From Theobroma cacao (lineage: Eukaryota > Streptophyta > Magnoliopsida > Malvales > Malvaceae), in the NCBI RefSeq assembly GCF_000208745.1, contig NC_030851.1:5556524-5620523 (forward strand): a DNA stretch of 64,000 nucleotides, written 5' to 3'. The notes under the pieces are model-generated. The model searched no databases, was not told where the DNA came from, and worked only from the letters and a program-made list of their open reading frames with translations. This document shows positions 37,284 to 51,500 of this stretch, in pieces. Both the position numbers and the translations under genes were made by a program. How positions within the stretch are numbered: position 1 is the stretch's first letter; each line of letters opens with the position of its first letter.

Positions 37284-39776
37284 TCATTCCTCAACAGCCT
37301 CAAAATACTGTCCAGGAACTTCCAAAGGCGAAGACAAAGAGGCCACGCACTTAAACTGTTTCAAAGAGGATCAAATTTCTTATCAGATTATATTGCACAA
37401 GTAGTGGTGCCATCCCTGTCTTAAACTCTGTTATTCAATGCTCCAAATCCTTGATGTAAAATAAAAAAACCTCTGGCTAGTTAGGAAGCTGAGCTCTACA
37501 ACTATCTGAAAATACAGCATTAAAGTTAAAGCCAGATGGTCACCTTATGCTGCAAATACTTTTCTGTCACAGCTCTTAAATAACTTCTTGTTCGATTCAG
37601 ATGTAAGCCATGGATGGCAATAACACATTCCTTCATGTCAGATGGTCTATAACCCGAGTAACATTCCAGTGCGTCGCTCTGCAGATCAGGATAAAAGAAT
37701 CTCTTAGTGATTATTGTTTCTGCTTTTACAAATGGTCAGTGCAATCTCTACTGAAATTTTGCAATATGCAGCTATTTGCCTACAACCAGTCTGATCAATA
37801 AGATGAAAATCTGGGGAAGACATGGACCTCTCCCTCGAAAAGGATCCTTTAGAAACAGAGACTACCATCTCTTTTGTGTCTGGGTCTGGAGAGTGGTATT
37901 TTTATTGCCTTCTCCCACAACCATCCAAATTCATTTGTTGCCATTTGTCAGTTACTAGGTGCATGTCAACATTTATGGTAAACATCAACTTCTCCTCCTG
38001 CTGAACTTTTAATCTAATTGAAACCATAGTCACTGTAAAATACAATACCACAGGCTTTTTGGCATTTTTTGTGATAACATCTCAGCCGATCAAGTTATTT
38101 GCAGCACCAATAAATTGCCAAAAATCTTAAATAAGTCACCAACTCTCATATATGCAATGTGAGGACATTCTAGAATGAAAAATATATAGATTTCTTACCC
38201 AAGGATGTGTTTTCGGTTGGATCATGAATCTTGAAAGAAAAATAGCTGATGAGGCTACTAATGATGGTAAGAATCGTACACACCCATAATCCAGCAAACT
38301 TAGCTCGGAAAGATAGCAACTCAAAAACTCCAATTGCAAATCTTGACACTAAGGAGCTCACAAATTCAGAAGAATCAGCAAAATCTATTAGTAAGGATAA
38401 ACTGTAAGCATACTGATACAAAAAGCTATGCTTACTTTGCATTTTTCCTGAGGAGCTCTCATTAAAATTCTGCACGCCCAACAAGAACATACATTAGTCT
38501 CACTAATTATCAGTAAGCAATCACATTTGCGGGAGGAAAGAGCATTGTTGATTAAAGGGAAAATACAAAAACCTAAAACATTTGGACAGCATTCTTGCCT
38601 GAGAAAATTTCTGATAGTGGGAGTACCAATTTCAAAATTCAACAATTCAAGTACATCTTTCTCCATCTCCACCACCTACAGATTTGGTAAATTTTAAGTC
38701 TGAAACACAAGAAGAAAAGCAGAGGAAGGACTAAGAGTAGAGACGGAAGAAATGATGAGATGTATATATACCTCTTCCTTGGTGTAAGAATTGTCTGTTA
38801 TATAGCAAAAATCGTCAACATGCGGAGGAGTGATCTCTTCATACTTTCTGTGGCATCAATGTATAATCATGTCAATAACAAAATGTAATGAATAAATCAA
38901 CCCAAGTCAAAAAAGAAAACAAGGAATCAGGGTTAACGTGTTTACGAGGCAATAAGCATGCAAGAAACACCTAGAAGTTGTAGCTTGTTGCTACTGATAG
39001 CATGAGAAGAGAGGTATCTGTCAATGTATGACACTGTAAGATAAAGGGTGTCGGAAACGAGTTTGTATTCCTCAGTCACTTCCACCAACCACTCGATCAG
39101 AATTTCCCTCATATTCACTGTAACATCGTTCTGAACCTTCTCCATGTAATTGGGCAATGGCCTTCTTTTCTCCTCAATCTGAATCAAAATCATCATTACA
39201 AAGACCAGCGATTGATCTTTATTATATTTTGCACCACAGATTTTTATAATCATATTTAAAAAAAAAAAAACAAGAAAACCATTTTCGAAATCAAAATTAA
39301 TAAAATTAGTTAATGTTTACACAACGCATCAAATATTTTCCTTTTGTAACACATTTCTAAAGCGATTGAAAAACAGCATATTAAAATAAAGCAAAGAGAA
39401 TACTTATAAAAAAAGAATATAGGAAAGCATCAGTATTTGACTTTACCTCCAAAGAGTGGAGATGTTCATATGTAGAAGATGAGAAAGTGCACTTCTTCAA
39501 ATCTCGAAAGTTCTCATCAAACTCTTCGATAGGTTCTTGCCTTTTTTTCTCTTTCAATTCAGGCATTGGCTTCTTCTCGCTACTCGGGTCTCTCTCACTC
39601 TTGGATCTGCATTTTGGGTTCTGAGTCGACCCGAGATCAGTCGAGTTGGTGAGTTCACCAAGAACGACCCGTTTCTTGGTCGAGGAAGGTTGCGGAGGAA
39701 AAGAGTGATTCATGGGGGCTCGCTTTTTAGATGAGGAGCACGTTAAAGGCACACGATTCTCTTGATCAACTTCCAT
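37284..39776 (-). CDS. CYCA3: A3-type cyclin
   Basis: Eight exons: 39776-39447, 39178-38946, 38847-38772, 38675-38599, 38469-38436, 38348-38199, 37678-37544 and 37355-37284. The product is 368 residues, the usual CYCA3 size. A destruction box, R36-V-V-L39-G-E-L-T-N44, fits RxxLxxxxN. The cyclin box starts at about residue 111 ([13 protein letters not shown]) and holds the A-type signature [12 protein letters not shown] (133-144) with [11 protein letters not shown] and the [12 protein letters not shown] segment. The C-terminal cyclin fold follows ([20 protein letters not shown] then [16 protein letters not shown]). The protein ends [20 protein letters not shown] then VEE. A-type cyclins of group 3 act with CDKA at G1/S and in S phase and are degraded by the APC/C. 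Intron 4 (38598-38470) uses a GC donor (CAG then GCAAGA); without removing it the conserved run [14 protein letters not shown] is interrupted by 43 residues. Confidence 0.92.
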
Positions 39777-40506
39777 TAGGGTGATGATTTGAAGAATTCT
39801 TGCAGAACTCTGTAGATTTCTTGCCTCTTTTTCTAGGTGGGTTTTATTTATTTATAAGAAAAGGTGAGGGGTAGAGGGAAATGGTAAGGGTGCCGCCGTT
39901 TTCTGTATTTTGAAAATGATTTTTACCGCCTTTTACTGACCGTTTCTTGATCTGATCTGCTACTGCATTTTATGCAGCAACCACAGATACGGCGCCGTTT
40001 CACTCTTGCACCTACTTTTTACAGTATAGCACATGGCGGTTAATGATTAAGGAAATTAAATATTCTAATACAAACATTTTTTTAGCTTTTTCAAATCCTA
40101 CTGGAGAAGGGTGTAATAAAAATAGACCTTATTAGTAAATTACAAAAGTACATCAATAAATGCCTTTCTAATCCTTGGATTACCGTCTCAGCATAAGCTA
40201 ATAGCTTCATGGCCATGCCAACCTGGTTAATTGCGGAGGATGTCTTCTTCTTTTTTTCTTTTTCTTCTAGCTGTAGGTGCCTGGTTAAAATTTTTTCCTA
40301 GGACCATGAAAACAAAAGAAAAAAAAAATTTTGATTTTCTCAAACTAACGAAATTCTTGTCTGGAGCCTGCCTGCCTCCTATTTGCATTAACTAAAAGCT
40401 TAGCCGGGAGCTTTTGCTTCTCCTCAATATCTTTTTTTGAATCAAAATCAGTTGCCCGATCCTCCATTTCACCATTATGATTCATCTTTCTAGTTCCCGA
40501 TCTTTT
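39777..40506. other. Cyclin A3 promoter and HAT3.1-like 3'UTR
   Basis: On the minus strand this lies downstream of the HAT3.1-like stop and upstream of the cyclin start. GACCGTTT near 39947 reads AAACGGTC on the gene strand, close to the AACGG core of cell-cycle MSA elements. One copy only, so it is weak evidence. No gene is seen. Confidence 0.5.
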
Positions 40507-43500
40507 TCAATTTATTTTTCCACTGTTATCACCGTCCCTCACATTCCCGCTGCCAGTAACCTCTTTGTTTGGAAGAGACGAGGTGATGTCTTTCTCTGAA
40601 GCATTGTTGGCTATGGTCTCGTGACTAGATGGTGAATTGTTGAAGCTCCAGCGAGCATTGTCAAACCATTTGCTAACCTGCACAACAAAGGAAGTTGTGT
40701 TAAGAAACGAAAACTGAAGGATAAAAGCACTATATTATGTTGATTAAGACGTGCAAGAAAAAAGCGTGGTATTTGAGAAAAGTAACATTTAGTTGCTGCA
40801 AGGAGAGAAGCTAAGACCTGCTGGAAAGTCATATCTAGCTCTTTCGCCAAACTCTGTTTAGTGGCTCTGTCAGGATACTGATTTTCCTTGAAAGATTTAT
40901 ACAGTCTCTGTACAGCAAAATACCCACCAAATTAATCTCTACTTTTTCAAAAGAAAATACATTAGTAATCATATTCAACTCTAGTGCTTTCACAAACAAA
41001 AGCCTGATTATAGAGAAGTTTTGCTCTTGTTTCCAAGTTGTCAAAGTTGTATAAGACACCATATTTACCTGCTTCACAGCTTCTCCTAGTCTTTTGTATG
41101 TTGATGAACCCGCTTTTTTACCACTTGAACCAGATACAGAAGTGTTCCCCTGTATTTCAGCAGGTGACGAATCTGTATCTTTAAACCTTGACATCTGGCG
41201 AGTTTTTCTCCTAGGTTTATGCTCAGTCTCTTCTGGATTCTGCTTTAAACCATCAGAAACTGACACAGTCCTGCTTACAGAAACGTTTCCATTTTCTGGT
41301 GCTGATGCCACTTCTGCAGTACATTTGTTCCTTTTTCTTGGTGCAGTGATATCACTCCAATCTTCATCATCACTGGAACTAGAAGGAACATTGCCATACG
41401 TCTCCTGTATATACCCAAAAGAATGATAAACAAATCACAGAGGAAAGGACCAAAACTTTTTAAATGACTGAACTGCCGAAAGGACACCAAATAGAAAAGC
41501 CATTTTGCAGTGACTCCATCATGCAGAAAATGATCTATAATAGCAACATATCTAGGCAAGTTTTCTAAATGAAAGGGGAAAAAAAAAAGGAGAACCGGTA
41601 TATATAACAGAAGAGAGAACCATCTGTACGATAATATTTTGAAATGACACTCACATCATATAATCTTTTGTAGTCCAACCTTTCGATGCTTCGTTTCTTA
41701 GAAATAGCAGAACCATCTTGTTCAGAAGCTGGTTCCATTATTGATAACAGCTCATCATTCATAGACTCCTTTTCACCAAGTTTAGGCTTTCGCCTCTTGG
41801 AATCTCTGGGAGCACTGTTAGCCATGGGGCCTTCATCTTTTTGAGATGTAATATCTTCTTCGAGCATAGCATCAAGATCCTCAGAATCAGATGAAAAATC
41901 TGAACTTGAACTTTCTGGCTTAACCACTTCGTCATGATTTGGACCATCAGGATCATAATCATCATCCTCCGAATCATCAGATGGAAGCCCCAAGTACTGG
42001 TCCACCTTCGCTGGGACTTCCAATTCCTCAGATGTAGAAGTGAACTCAGATTCCTCAGAACTTGATTCATCTCCATGGTCCTTCTCATCAGTTTCTGAAC
42101 CATCAGGATTATAATCATTATCATCAGAATCATCTGAAGGTAGTCCAAAGTTAGGATCCTGATTTTGTCCAGCTGCAGCTACTGCTGCCTCAGGAAAGAC
42201 TTTCTGTTCATAGAAAGGACTATGATAAGGAATTAAAAAATCCAAGTACTAACCAAAGAAAAGAAAGAAGATTTGTTATTGACCTCCCAACTATCAGTGA
42301 TAGAAAAACTTGTTCCTTGAGATTCATTAACCAATTCAATACAATCAACTTTGCAATCACATCCGGGGCATAACCAACCCTCATCATCGGGGGGAACTGT
42401 ACCAATAGGGGAAGAGATGACCAAAAAGGCATTAATGACAATGAAACAATTCAAAACCCACAATACCAATCAATTACTATCAGGCAGGCAATCAAGATAT
42501 TACTGTCTTCTTTTAGCAAAGGTGGTTGCAAGCAATATTGATGGAATCCACGGTCACAAGCACCATCACAGAGTATGATATCATTGTTGGCAGACAGGTC
42601 CTTGGACCCACATTTTGCACAGAATATCTGCAATTAAAAGATTTCATGTCTAAGCATTTCTAATTCCAAGACACAAATTATCATCATCAATAAGAATAGC
42701 AACTACGAATATATGAACATGACTTATAACTATGATTCTCCTACATCCTCACTGTCAATTTGTCCTTCAGAATCAAATAAAGATTCTGGAAGCTTTCCTT
42801 CAGCACATAACGAATCGATATGTTGAAATAGATCTCTAATTTTCAATTTGCGTCGAAGAATTTCAGATGTAGCCCGTTGAAGTTCCTTCTCTGGCTTTAA
42901 CTTTTCTAGGCTGCATGTTAGACAAACAGTCCAAAGCAACATCCAGACGTTAGCTATCCATGGGGAAATGGACAATCAGACTACTCTGGTGACAGATACA
43001 CAGATGTAAAGGATCAATTCAGTTCCAAAAGGTAACAACTTCGCATTTGATCCAACATTTCAACTTTGTTCTTCTTGAAAGTGTTTCCAAAAAATCTATT
43101 CTCTGAGGTTTTACACTGAATTTATCCTTCATTCTCAACAGTCAATGCATAAAGTAAGATTAACATAGTCATAAATCTATAATATGTTATTGTGGGATCA
43201 ATGTACAAGTGAATTCATTAGAAACACTATGATGGTGGAAACAGTAGATTTTACTATTAAGAATACACTTAATTTTCAAATACTTTCTTCCTATTTGATG
43301 AATGCCATCTCCGGGAAATCGCAGAGTGCATAAGGATGTTTGTAAGTCAATATCTATTTAATAAATAATAAAATAGAAAAAACGGTGGAGAAGAATTATA
43401 TACTGAATCCATGAGACTGATGGTGAAAACAATAAGAGATGAAAATGACAACATGAGGAAGATGCTAGAGAGTAATGATGAAGCTTGCGCAAAACCAAAA

Positions 43501-45162
43501 AAGTATACAAGCCCAGACCCTTGACACTGATTCTGTTCATGATGAAGAAGATTCAATACTAGGCTTTTATATTCTTGTCATTCCAACAACTTTGGAATTG
43601 GTATTAGACATTACATTCTCAAAGCAATACATGTTGATGGTGGTAAGCAAGTAATGGACCATCAGACAGTGAAAAGTACAAGGTATGTTAAGATGATTAA
43701 ACTCATATTTGCTTTGTCCTCCCTTCAACAATTATATCTAATTGGGAACATATCAGATTTAAGATCAAGACAAACATTTTGTGACAACATCATGACAATT
43801 AGATCATAAACAACATCAAGGCAAAGAGATGCAAGATAGAACAGTACAATAAACACACCTTAGTCCCTTCCAGCCTTCTGTAGAATATGCAGCAATCAGG
43901 CTCCGCTCATAGTTTATTCGATTCAATAAATACCTAAGATGTGTCCTGATTCTTGAAAATTCATCGGCAACTTCTCTATTTGCCTTCCTCCTCCTCCTCT
44001 TCCTCCTTTTTTGCTGCTCACTAGAGCCAACATCAGCCAAATTATTGCTCGACTCAGTAGCTTTAGGTTTCTCTTGCAATTTTGAGCGCAAAACTCTATC
44101 ACTGCTTCTCAAAGATCTTAGCATATACTTTTTCTTTATTGTTTTTGAAGTTTTTCCATTCCTGCGTCGGCCAGAATTCTCGAGTAAATTCTTAGGCTTT
44201 GTCTCATGCTGTTCCACACCAGAATTTTGGGCCATGTCTTCACAAGGGAGCCCTGATTGTTGAGTGCTTGGATTTCCCTGAGCAAATTCTTGAGGCAATC
44301 CTAAAGGTTCAACAAGAGGACTTTTACTAGACTGAATAACATTGGTCACACCTTCAGGAGGAGAGTGTAAGTGTCCACCACAATGACTCTTGCCCATATC
44401 TTCAGGTTTCAGTTGCAAGGCTTGATTAGAAACATTAGAAGATACTGCAATAATACTTTCTTCTATACCATTAGGTAAACTTTCAGAATCAAGCTGTTGT
44501 CGTTGCTCTGGTGATTCACCAAGTTCCTTACATACATTTCCAGAACCAAAGTTAACTGTTGGCTCTGAACTAACTAGTTGAGGACATGAAAGTTTATCAG
44601 TCTTGGTGTGTTTGCTTGAATCTTCTGGCAATAGTCCTAAACTTTCAGTAATAGCATTCTCGGACAAACCTTCAGAAAATGTCCGCAAATTTTTAGCAGG
44701 AAGGTCACAAACCAAAGAACAGGCTTCTTCAAGTTCATTTTGAACAATTTCAGAACCAGGTTGATGCTTCTCTTCTGATGTTTCAGTGCGCACATATTCA
44801 CAATCATACTCATGTGTCTTTCCTGATACAGTTTCTTGAGCATAAAAACTTTTATCAGTATGATTATGCCCCATCACACCTTTAGGAAGCAGTCCCGAAC
44901 GTTCAGGGGAAGAATTCTTAGCCACATACTCAGGAGATCGTTCATGAACGCCAGAGCTAGATACACCAGTGGCATTTTCTGCAGATTCATTTTGTGTTGC
45001 TGCATAGCCACATTGATTTTTATTTTCTGAAAGTTCAGTAAGTAAATATTCGCTGCCAAATTCATGGGCCTGCTCTGATGTACTTTCTTCAGGGCAAAAA
45101 TGGTTTCCTTTTTTACTCTTAGCTTGTGATGGAGAAACGCCCATATGTTCAACCTTGATCAT
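40507..45162 (-). CDS. PHD-finger homeodomain protein, HAT3.1-like
   Basis: Eight coding exons: 45162-43859, 42910-42745, 42627-42504, 42396-42284, 42203-41655, 41404-41069, 40907-40818 and 40677-40507. The product is 950 residues. Order of parts: a long variable N-terminus with three imperfect repeats (about 5-66, 89-152, 175-240); a basic patch KRRKRRRRK (about 385-393); a conserved helical block ([20 protein letters not shown] onward); a PHD finger at about 493-551 with the C4HC3 ligands (CAKC, CDGAC, HQYC, CPGC); two acidic GLPSDDS repeats (about 588-680); and a homeodomain at about 853-908 ending [14 protein letters not shown]. The WF(D)N core replaces the usual WFQN. HAT3.1 in Arabidopsis binds DNA and is nuclear; relatives include the pathogen-related PRHA. 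The open frame reaches back to a GTG at 45210, but an acceptor at 45176 just upstream of ATG 45162 points to a spliced 5'UTR. Confidence 0.9.
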
Positions 45163-47301
45163 ATCAGTTAGAAGGCTAACAATGACACATACCAGCACCC
45201 ATATTACCACAATAAGTTGGGAATATTCAATTTAACAAATAAACAAATTAATAAGTTTGACAGGACACATGGTAAAATTATTTAGTTGACAGAATCCAAA
45301 GATCCAAACATACGATTTAAAACCCAAAGTAATATACATTTCACCTTAAATTGATATCAAAAAGACCAAGTCTTAACAATCACAACAAGTAAGAATCTTT
45401 TGCGTTGCATTCCACGCACCAGCAGCAGATGGTCTACAATCTAATTTAGCTAACGAAATGCTGAGAGAGAAAGAAAGAGAGATTACAGGAATCAACAATA
45501 ATTAACCAACCAAAAAGAGTAAAATATCAATTATGGACAGCTTAATGCTACGGCAGACACAAATCACTCACAAGGAAATGTAAAAAAAGAAATAACAATG
45601 AAAATAATAAAAACTCATAAGACATTAAGCTTTATTAGAAACCAAATTATTGCGAGTCTTCTACTTGGTTGGTGATAAGGTATTGATTAAAGTTCATTGG
45701 ACAGCAACAAAACTTATCTTAAACTAAAGCTGGCATGGGCAGACAATTATTAGTTACATACAACCAAAACCAGTTTAACGTTAAACATTACCCATTATTT
45801 CTCCAAGCTAGACCCTAACAAAACGTGCCCAATGCAACTCTGTTTATTTATATCTTTGAACATGGAAAACACACCATAAAAAATAACTGGACTATTCATA
45901 AGGGGGGAAAAAAAAGAAAAACCTACCATGTCTACCAATGTAATCCATAGTAATTATAGTGAGAAACTTCAAGAGATTTTCATTTATTCTCAACAACAAT
46001 GATAATTCAACTCCCTAATACACCAAATTTGAGCTTGTTTCCTGAGAAAATTATGATTTTTCAAATAACTTTGGGGAAATCAAGGGAGGGGGAAGAGGAG
46101 GGGAAGGGAAGGGAAGTAATTTCATTAAATTGCAACTGCAGTACACATCCAACCAATCATGTATCACAAAACTTTTTTTCCTTTTTGAGGAAAAAAAAAA
46201 GATGCTTTAAGCATGCTGACCAAAAGCAAAAAGCGCTAATGGACCTCATCAAAGCTCCTTTTATATCAAACTATGATTTTAGTTACATAATTTTAACATA
46301 GCTATCAAATATTTTGATTTGTGTAAGATCACCAATGCCGCTAAATGTTCTTACTTCTTAATTAGGTTGATCATAATAAAGGTACAAGAAGCAACCAAAA
46401 ATAGGAAGCAGAAGTAATGGCACCTCGAAAGTTTACTGGGAAACAATGTAAAGAAATCAACATAATATATACAACACCAGATGTCAAAAAGATAACCCAA
46501 GAACAAATTGGTCGGAGCAGACTCCAAAGAAAGTGACATTTAAAAAACCAGTATCTCCTAAATTTGGAGGTGCATCACTATTTTTCAATTGAAAACAGCC
46601 AAACACTGAAGTACAATTATTTCCTCAACTACGAGTCATTGCATACCCTGACTTAACTTTCCATTCATTACTCAGCATCATTCATGCAAACGAGAATATT
46701 GCATTTTCAAATGTACATCTCTTTAATTCACTATCAAAATCCTATACAAGATATTACTTTAACTAAACAGAAACCAATCTTTCCAACATTTTAAAAAAAT
46801 CTTCAATATCTAGGTGTCATTTTCTAAATCAAACCCTAGATGGTAACATCATTCAGTTCCATCTAACAAAAATTGCTCATTTCCAGCTTTTAATGGTTAA
46901 GCTTACACCGTATCCGAAGCGTAATGAAACTTAATGCAATTAAAACCTAGACTGAGCACTCTAGTAACCTAAGCTAAGATTATTAGCTCCGTAAAGAAAA
47001 CCTGAGAAATAAAAGATTTGAAAACTTTCGCATCCTTCTATATTTTTAACCTCGGTTTTCTCAGCAACCAAACAAAGATGGACAAAGAGAAGAAAAATAA
47101 ACGAAGCAAGAAGAAAAGAAAACGAAAAGCTTAACCGAGACGGCATTTTGGATATTTTGTTTAACAAGTGAGAGCAACAGAAGCATTAGATTCGAAATGA
47201 TTAGCGCTCAAACTTTCTCGGTGATTTTCTTTTCTTTTCTTTTCCTTCAACGAAAAAAAAAAAACAACCAAACAGAAAAAGTTGTTTTTTAAGGAACTGA
47301 C
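45163..47301 (-). other. Inferred 5'UTR intron of the HAT3.1-like gene
   Basis: An acceptor (GTTAG, then CCTTC) at 45176 lies 13 bp upstream of the start codon. A good donor, ATTCAAG then GTCAGT, lies at 47302/47301 on the minus strand. The stretch between them (2126 bp) has no coding frame with family resemblance and is AT-rich. Reading it as a leader intron is inference; a transcript would settle it. Confidence 0.5.
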
Positions 47302-47600
47302 CTTGAATCTCGTGCGTTTTGCAAATATTCAGAGAGAGAAAGGAGATTCTTGAGCAGCGATGATAGAAGAAGAAGGAACGAAGATGAAAAAAAAAAAAAA
47401 AAGAAAGAAGAAAAGAAAAAAGCGGTGGGGAGAGAGAGAGTGGAGTGTCTGCGTAATAATAAAAAGGGCCTGTAATTCTGGGCCACCGTCGCCGAACGAG
47501 CGAGAGAGAGAGAGAGGGCTTGTTTAGTTTCTTTGCTATTTTGCGCTTGCAGCGTAGAATGTTCTTCTCCACTTTCTATGGGCTGGGCCGCTTCTTTGGC
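47302..47600 (-). promoter_or_regulatory. Inferred leader exon and core promoter of the HAT3.1-like gene
   Basis: This stretch is rich in GA/CT on the gene strand: a (GA) run at 47502-47516 on the plus strand and a long poly-A tract near 47390-47402. TGGGCC on the plus strand occurs at 47479-47484 and 47584-47589, and TGGGCT at 47579-47584. CT-rich tracts next to transcription starts are common in plant genes. The exact start is not visible. Confidence 0.4.
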
Positions 47601-48463
47601 CTTCTTTTTTTTTTTCGTCAAACTTAACTGTTAATCCTCTAAGCACTAAGCACTCATAATACAATTTATATTTGACCTATTAAGGGGTATAATATTTGTA
47701 TGTTATCACTTAATTATAAAGCATTATTTTATAAATATATACAAATAAACGTTTAAAATTTATTCAAAATATATATTTAAATTTATGAATATTTACTTTT
47801 AAAAATGTTTAATTTTATTTATTATTGAGATAATAACATTTAGTTCATTCATAATGTATAGAAATTATATTTTAATAACATATCAAATATAAATTCATAA
47901 AAATAAAATCAATAATTTATAAAAATTAGAAAAAAAAAACTGCCAAAATATTTTTTATTAAAATTTTTATGTCAGAATTTTCATAGTTAAGGTTCAATCT
48001 CCAACAAAAACAAAATATTTTGCAACTTCAATCAAGTAACCTTAACATCTACTTACAACACGTCGTTAGGTTGTAGCGATAATATTGCATGGGTTCTCCT
48101 TTTGTCTTATTTGGGCCCGGCTATTTTAGTAGCGAACTGAAACTGTGAAAATATGTGTTATGATCAAGATTTATAATTCAAGAAAAATATTTAGCTTATG
48201 CGACAAAAAATTAAATTAGCATAATGTCATTTACAATACTTTGAAAAATATTATTTTTTAAAAATGAGTAAATCCGGTAGAAATAAATAATTATTCATGA
48301 AATGATATAAACTCTCAAGACAAAAAAGAATGCAGCAAAATAAATAAAATGAAACAAAATAATGTAAATAGCATACTTTTAATCATTTGACTAATGATGG
48401 TTGACTAACAATAGAATTAAGAGTAATTACACCCAAAAATATTCAAATTAGTACTAATAGTCA

Positions 48464-48510
<47 letters not shown>

Positions 48511-51500
48511 TAGTTGAGAGCTCATTATGCTACATATATAAATATGTTTATTGGCTGTAATTTTCATTTTTGTATTCAGATTTTTAAAGTGGGATTGCCA
48601 TTTATTTATTCATTTGGAATAATAATTAAAAATATTTACCAAATTCAAAAACAAAATTAAGATATTCATTTAATAGTCAAATGCAAGCAATCTAATTTGT
48701 TTGAACAAAAAAAGGATATATTTAGAATTTCACTTTATAATTTTAATTTTGAAATTTGAATCTTAATTATTTATCTAAGGTATAATGAATTGAATTCAAA
48801 TTTATTTATATAAGGCAATAAGGATGGATATTTGAAAGTAAAGAAATGTAATTAATTTAGTCAAATATTTATTTTTTGAAAAAATAAAGATGTATTATAT
48901 CAAATAAAATGTATGAATTAAAAAATAGATGATGTTAAATTAAATTATTCGTATGTCATACAAATTAACCATTCACTTGAAACTATTTCTTTTTTGAAAG
49001 AGATTCTGTTTTTATATTGCATGTAATTTGATTTTATACAAGTTTTTTTTTTAAATAAAAAAATTGAATTATATACAAATTATAAATTTCGTCCCTCAAA
49101 GTTAAATATACATTTTTATATTTTGTTTTGTTTGGGGTGAAACTAGAAAGAGAGTAAATGAGACTAGAGTAGGATTGCACACTAAATTAAAATTAATATA
49201 CTTACCAAGTAATATCTAAGCATTTGACTCGCGACAGAAAAACACAAATTAAGTAGAAATTCATCTACCTTCCTCCAATAAAAAAAAACAAAAATTTAGA
49301 AGGAAAAAAAAAAGGGGTTTTGCTTTTGCCTTATATTTGTTGGGCTATCTCTATTAAGAGATTATTTATGCAAAAAGGGTTCGTGTTTCGTGATATATCT
49401 CTTGGTTCTTGAACCTGAAAGCTGAAGCATATAATAATCAACGTGTAGTATTGATTCAGCCAAAGAAAAGAAACTTGTAGTGTACATAGAGATAAAGCGA
49501 TGCACCCAAATCCGCCTCTGCTTCTGGTTTTAATGCACAGATTTCTCGCAAATCATGTGATGATTAAACAGTTTGACAGATGGGTTGGGTCGATCAAGGA
49601 GAAAGATTTGGCAACTCCAGCGACAATTTTGCATTGACCACTTTTTGCTGCCGTTTGATTAATTACCGAGAAACAATGAATTCGAAAGACTGTTAAAACA
49701 TTAAGGATAAGGACATCATCATCGTGCTTTTCAGTGTTGGCTTGTGGGCTCCTATGAAACTCAATTCAACGCTATTCACCGATGCCGACTGGCTAGTTTC
49801 ATGCATCGCACTCAAACCTTGAGGTGGCAACTTTTTACTTTTTCAGCAAACCAAATCAATAAAAGCACCACTTACATTTAGAAAAGTTAATTCGTACTTT
49901 AAGTAGTCGTGTTATGTCAATGTATTTGATGAAAATAATGAGTTTACGGAATAAATAGTTTGGTTATTAGAGTAATGCGCAGGATTTGAATATTGGAATC
50001 ACCCACTTATTTTGACTGACTTTTTCTTTTACACTGGAAAACATTTCCAAACTTTCCACCATTTTCATCCCTTAATTTAACCCAAATCGGTCCACGTGTC
50101 CTAATTTAACCCACTTTTCAAGCAAATTTGATCTCAGCAGTCAAAGAACGTGCGAAAGATGGAGTTTCTCGGAAGCAAGTGAAAGCAAAAGTCCAAGTTT
50201 GGGTGTTCAGTGGTACATTTACTTTCAGTCAAGTCCCACCAGCTGTTGTCTTTTAACGAAGCCCTGGTAAATCGAGCCAAGGCAAAAACAGCGAACAAAC
50301 AACAAAGTCACAACTGTAGTCAATAGACCAACATTCAAATACTGACAGTAATGATGGTGCGGGATGGAAAATTCCGTTGAAGACAAGTATGTATCATATA
50401 GTTATTTAATTATTAATTTTTATAGTTTTTATGATGTGAAAAATGTAGAAAGAAAAATGCTATGGTCACTAGCACTCGGGGAAAAACATTTCATTCTTTT
50501 TTTTATGAAAAAAGAAGCATATTCATCGTTTGTGAAAATAAAATTCTTATCATTTTCATTAAATGAGTGATCAAATTACATTTACACTTACAAGTAATAT
50601 TTTAATAAATCAACAGTTGATTATAACAAGTTATGTTGTATTCAAGTTGAGAATATATACATATATATTGCTATTTAAAAAAAATAATATATATTTTTAA
50701 TATGTATTTAATTATATCAAACAAATAATTCATTATTTTTAATAAACTATAAAATTGAAATACCTGATCTAAATGAATAGAATATGAATCCAACAATTTA
50801 ATTAATCAAATACAAATTGTATGAAAAGATAAATATTTGAATGACTATAATTCAAAACATGCATTATAATCTGTATTGTGAGTTGAATAGTGAAAATTTG
50901 GAATAAGAGAAAGGCCATTTTCTTTTTTTTTTTTGTAATTAATTTAAGTGCAATGAATTTTTCATATGTAACAAAAGATTGTGGTGTGAAAGCAATACTA
51001 GTATCGTTGTGTTGCTGATCCAGTACTCAAGTAACAATAATGATGCTGTGGAATACTTATAAGAATGCATTACAACCGTTTTGATTGTGACATTATATTT
51101 GTAATATTACATAAAATGCAAAAAGAGAAATGGTATGAATATTAGGGAGTATTCATAGGAAGACCTCGATGGTACTCTATAGAGTTTGCACACGACAAGT
51201 TTTACTTTGACTTAATGTTATGAGATATAGTTGAAATTTCAAAAGTATTTCGTGTCATTTAATCATTGTTATTATATTAGTAATATACGCTATATGCTGT
51301 ACTATTTAAAATTAAAAAATGAAATAAACAATTTTAATTAATTAAATTTTACAATAAATATTTAAAAATTACTTTATTTAATTATTTTAGAGAATATTTA
51401 TTAATAACCCATTTATATAATTGTTGAGACGGGAAATTAAAAAAATGCACCAGGTTATTTAATTTTATTAATTAACAATCATAAAACGATGCATAAGTCG

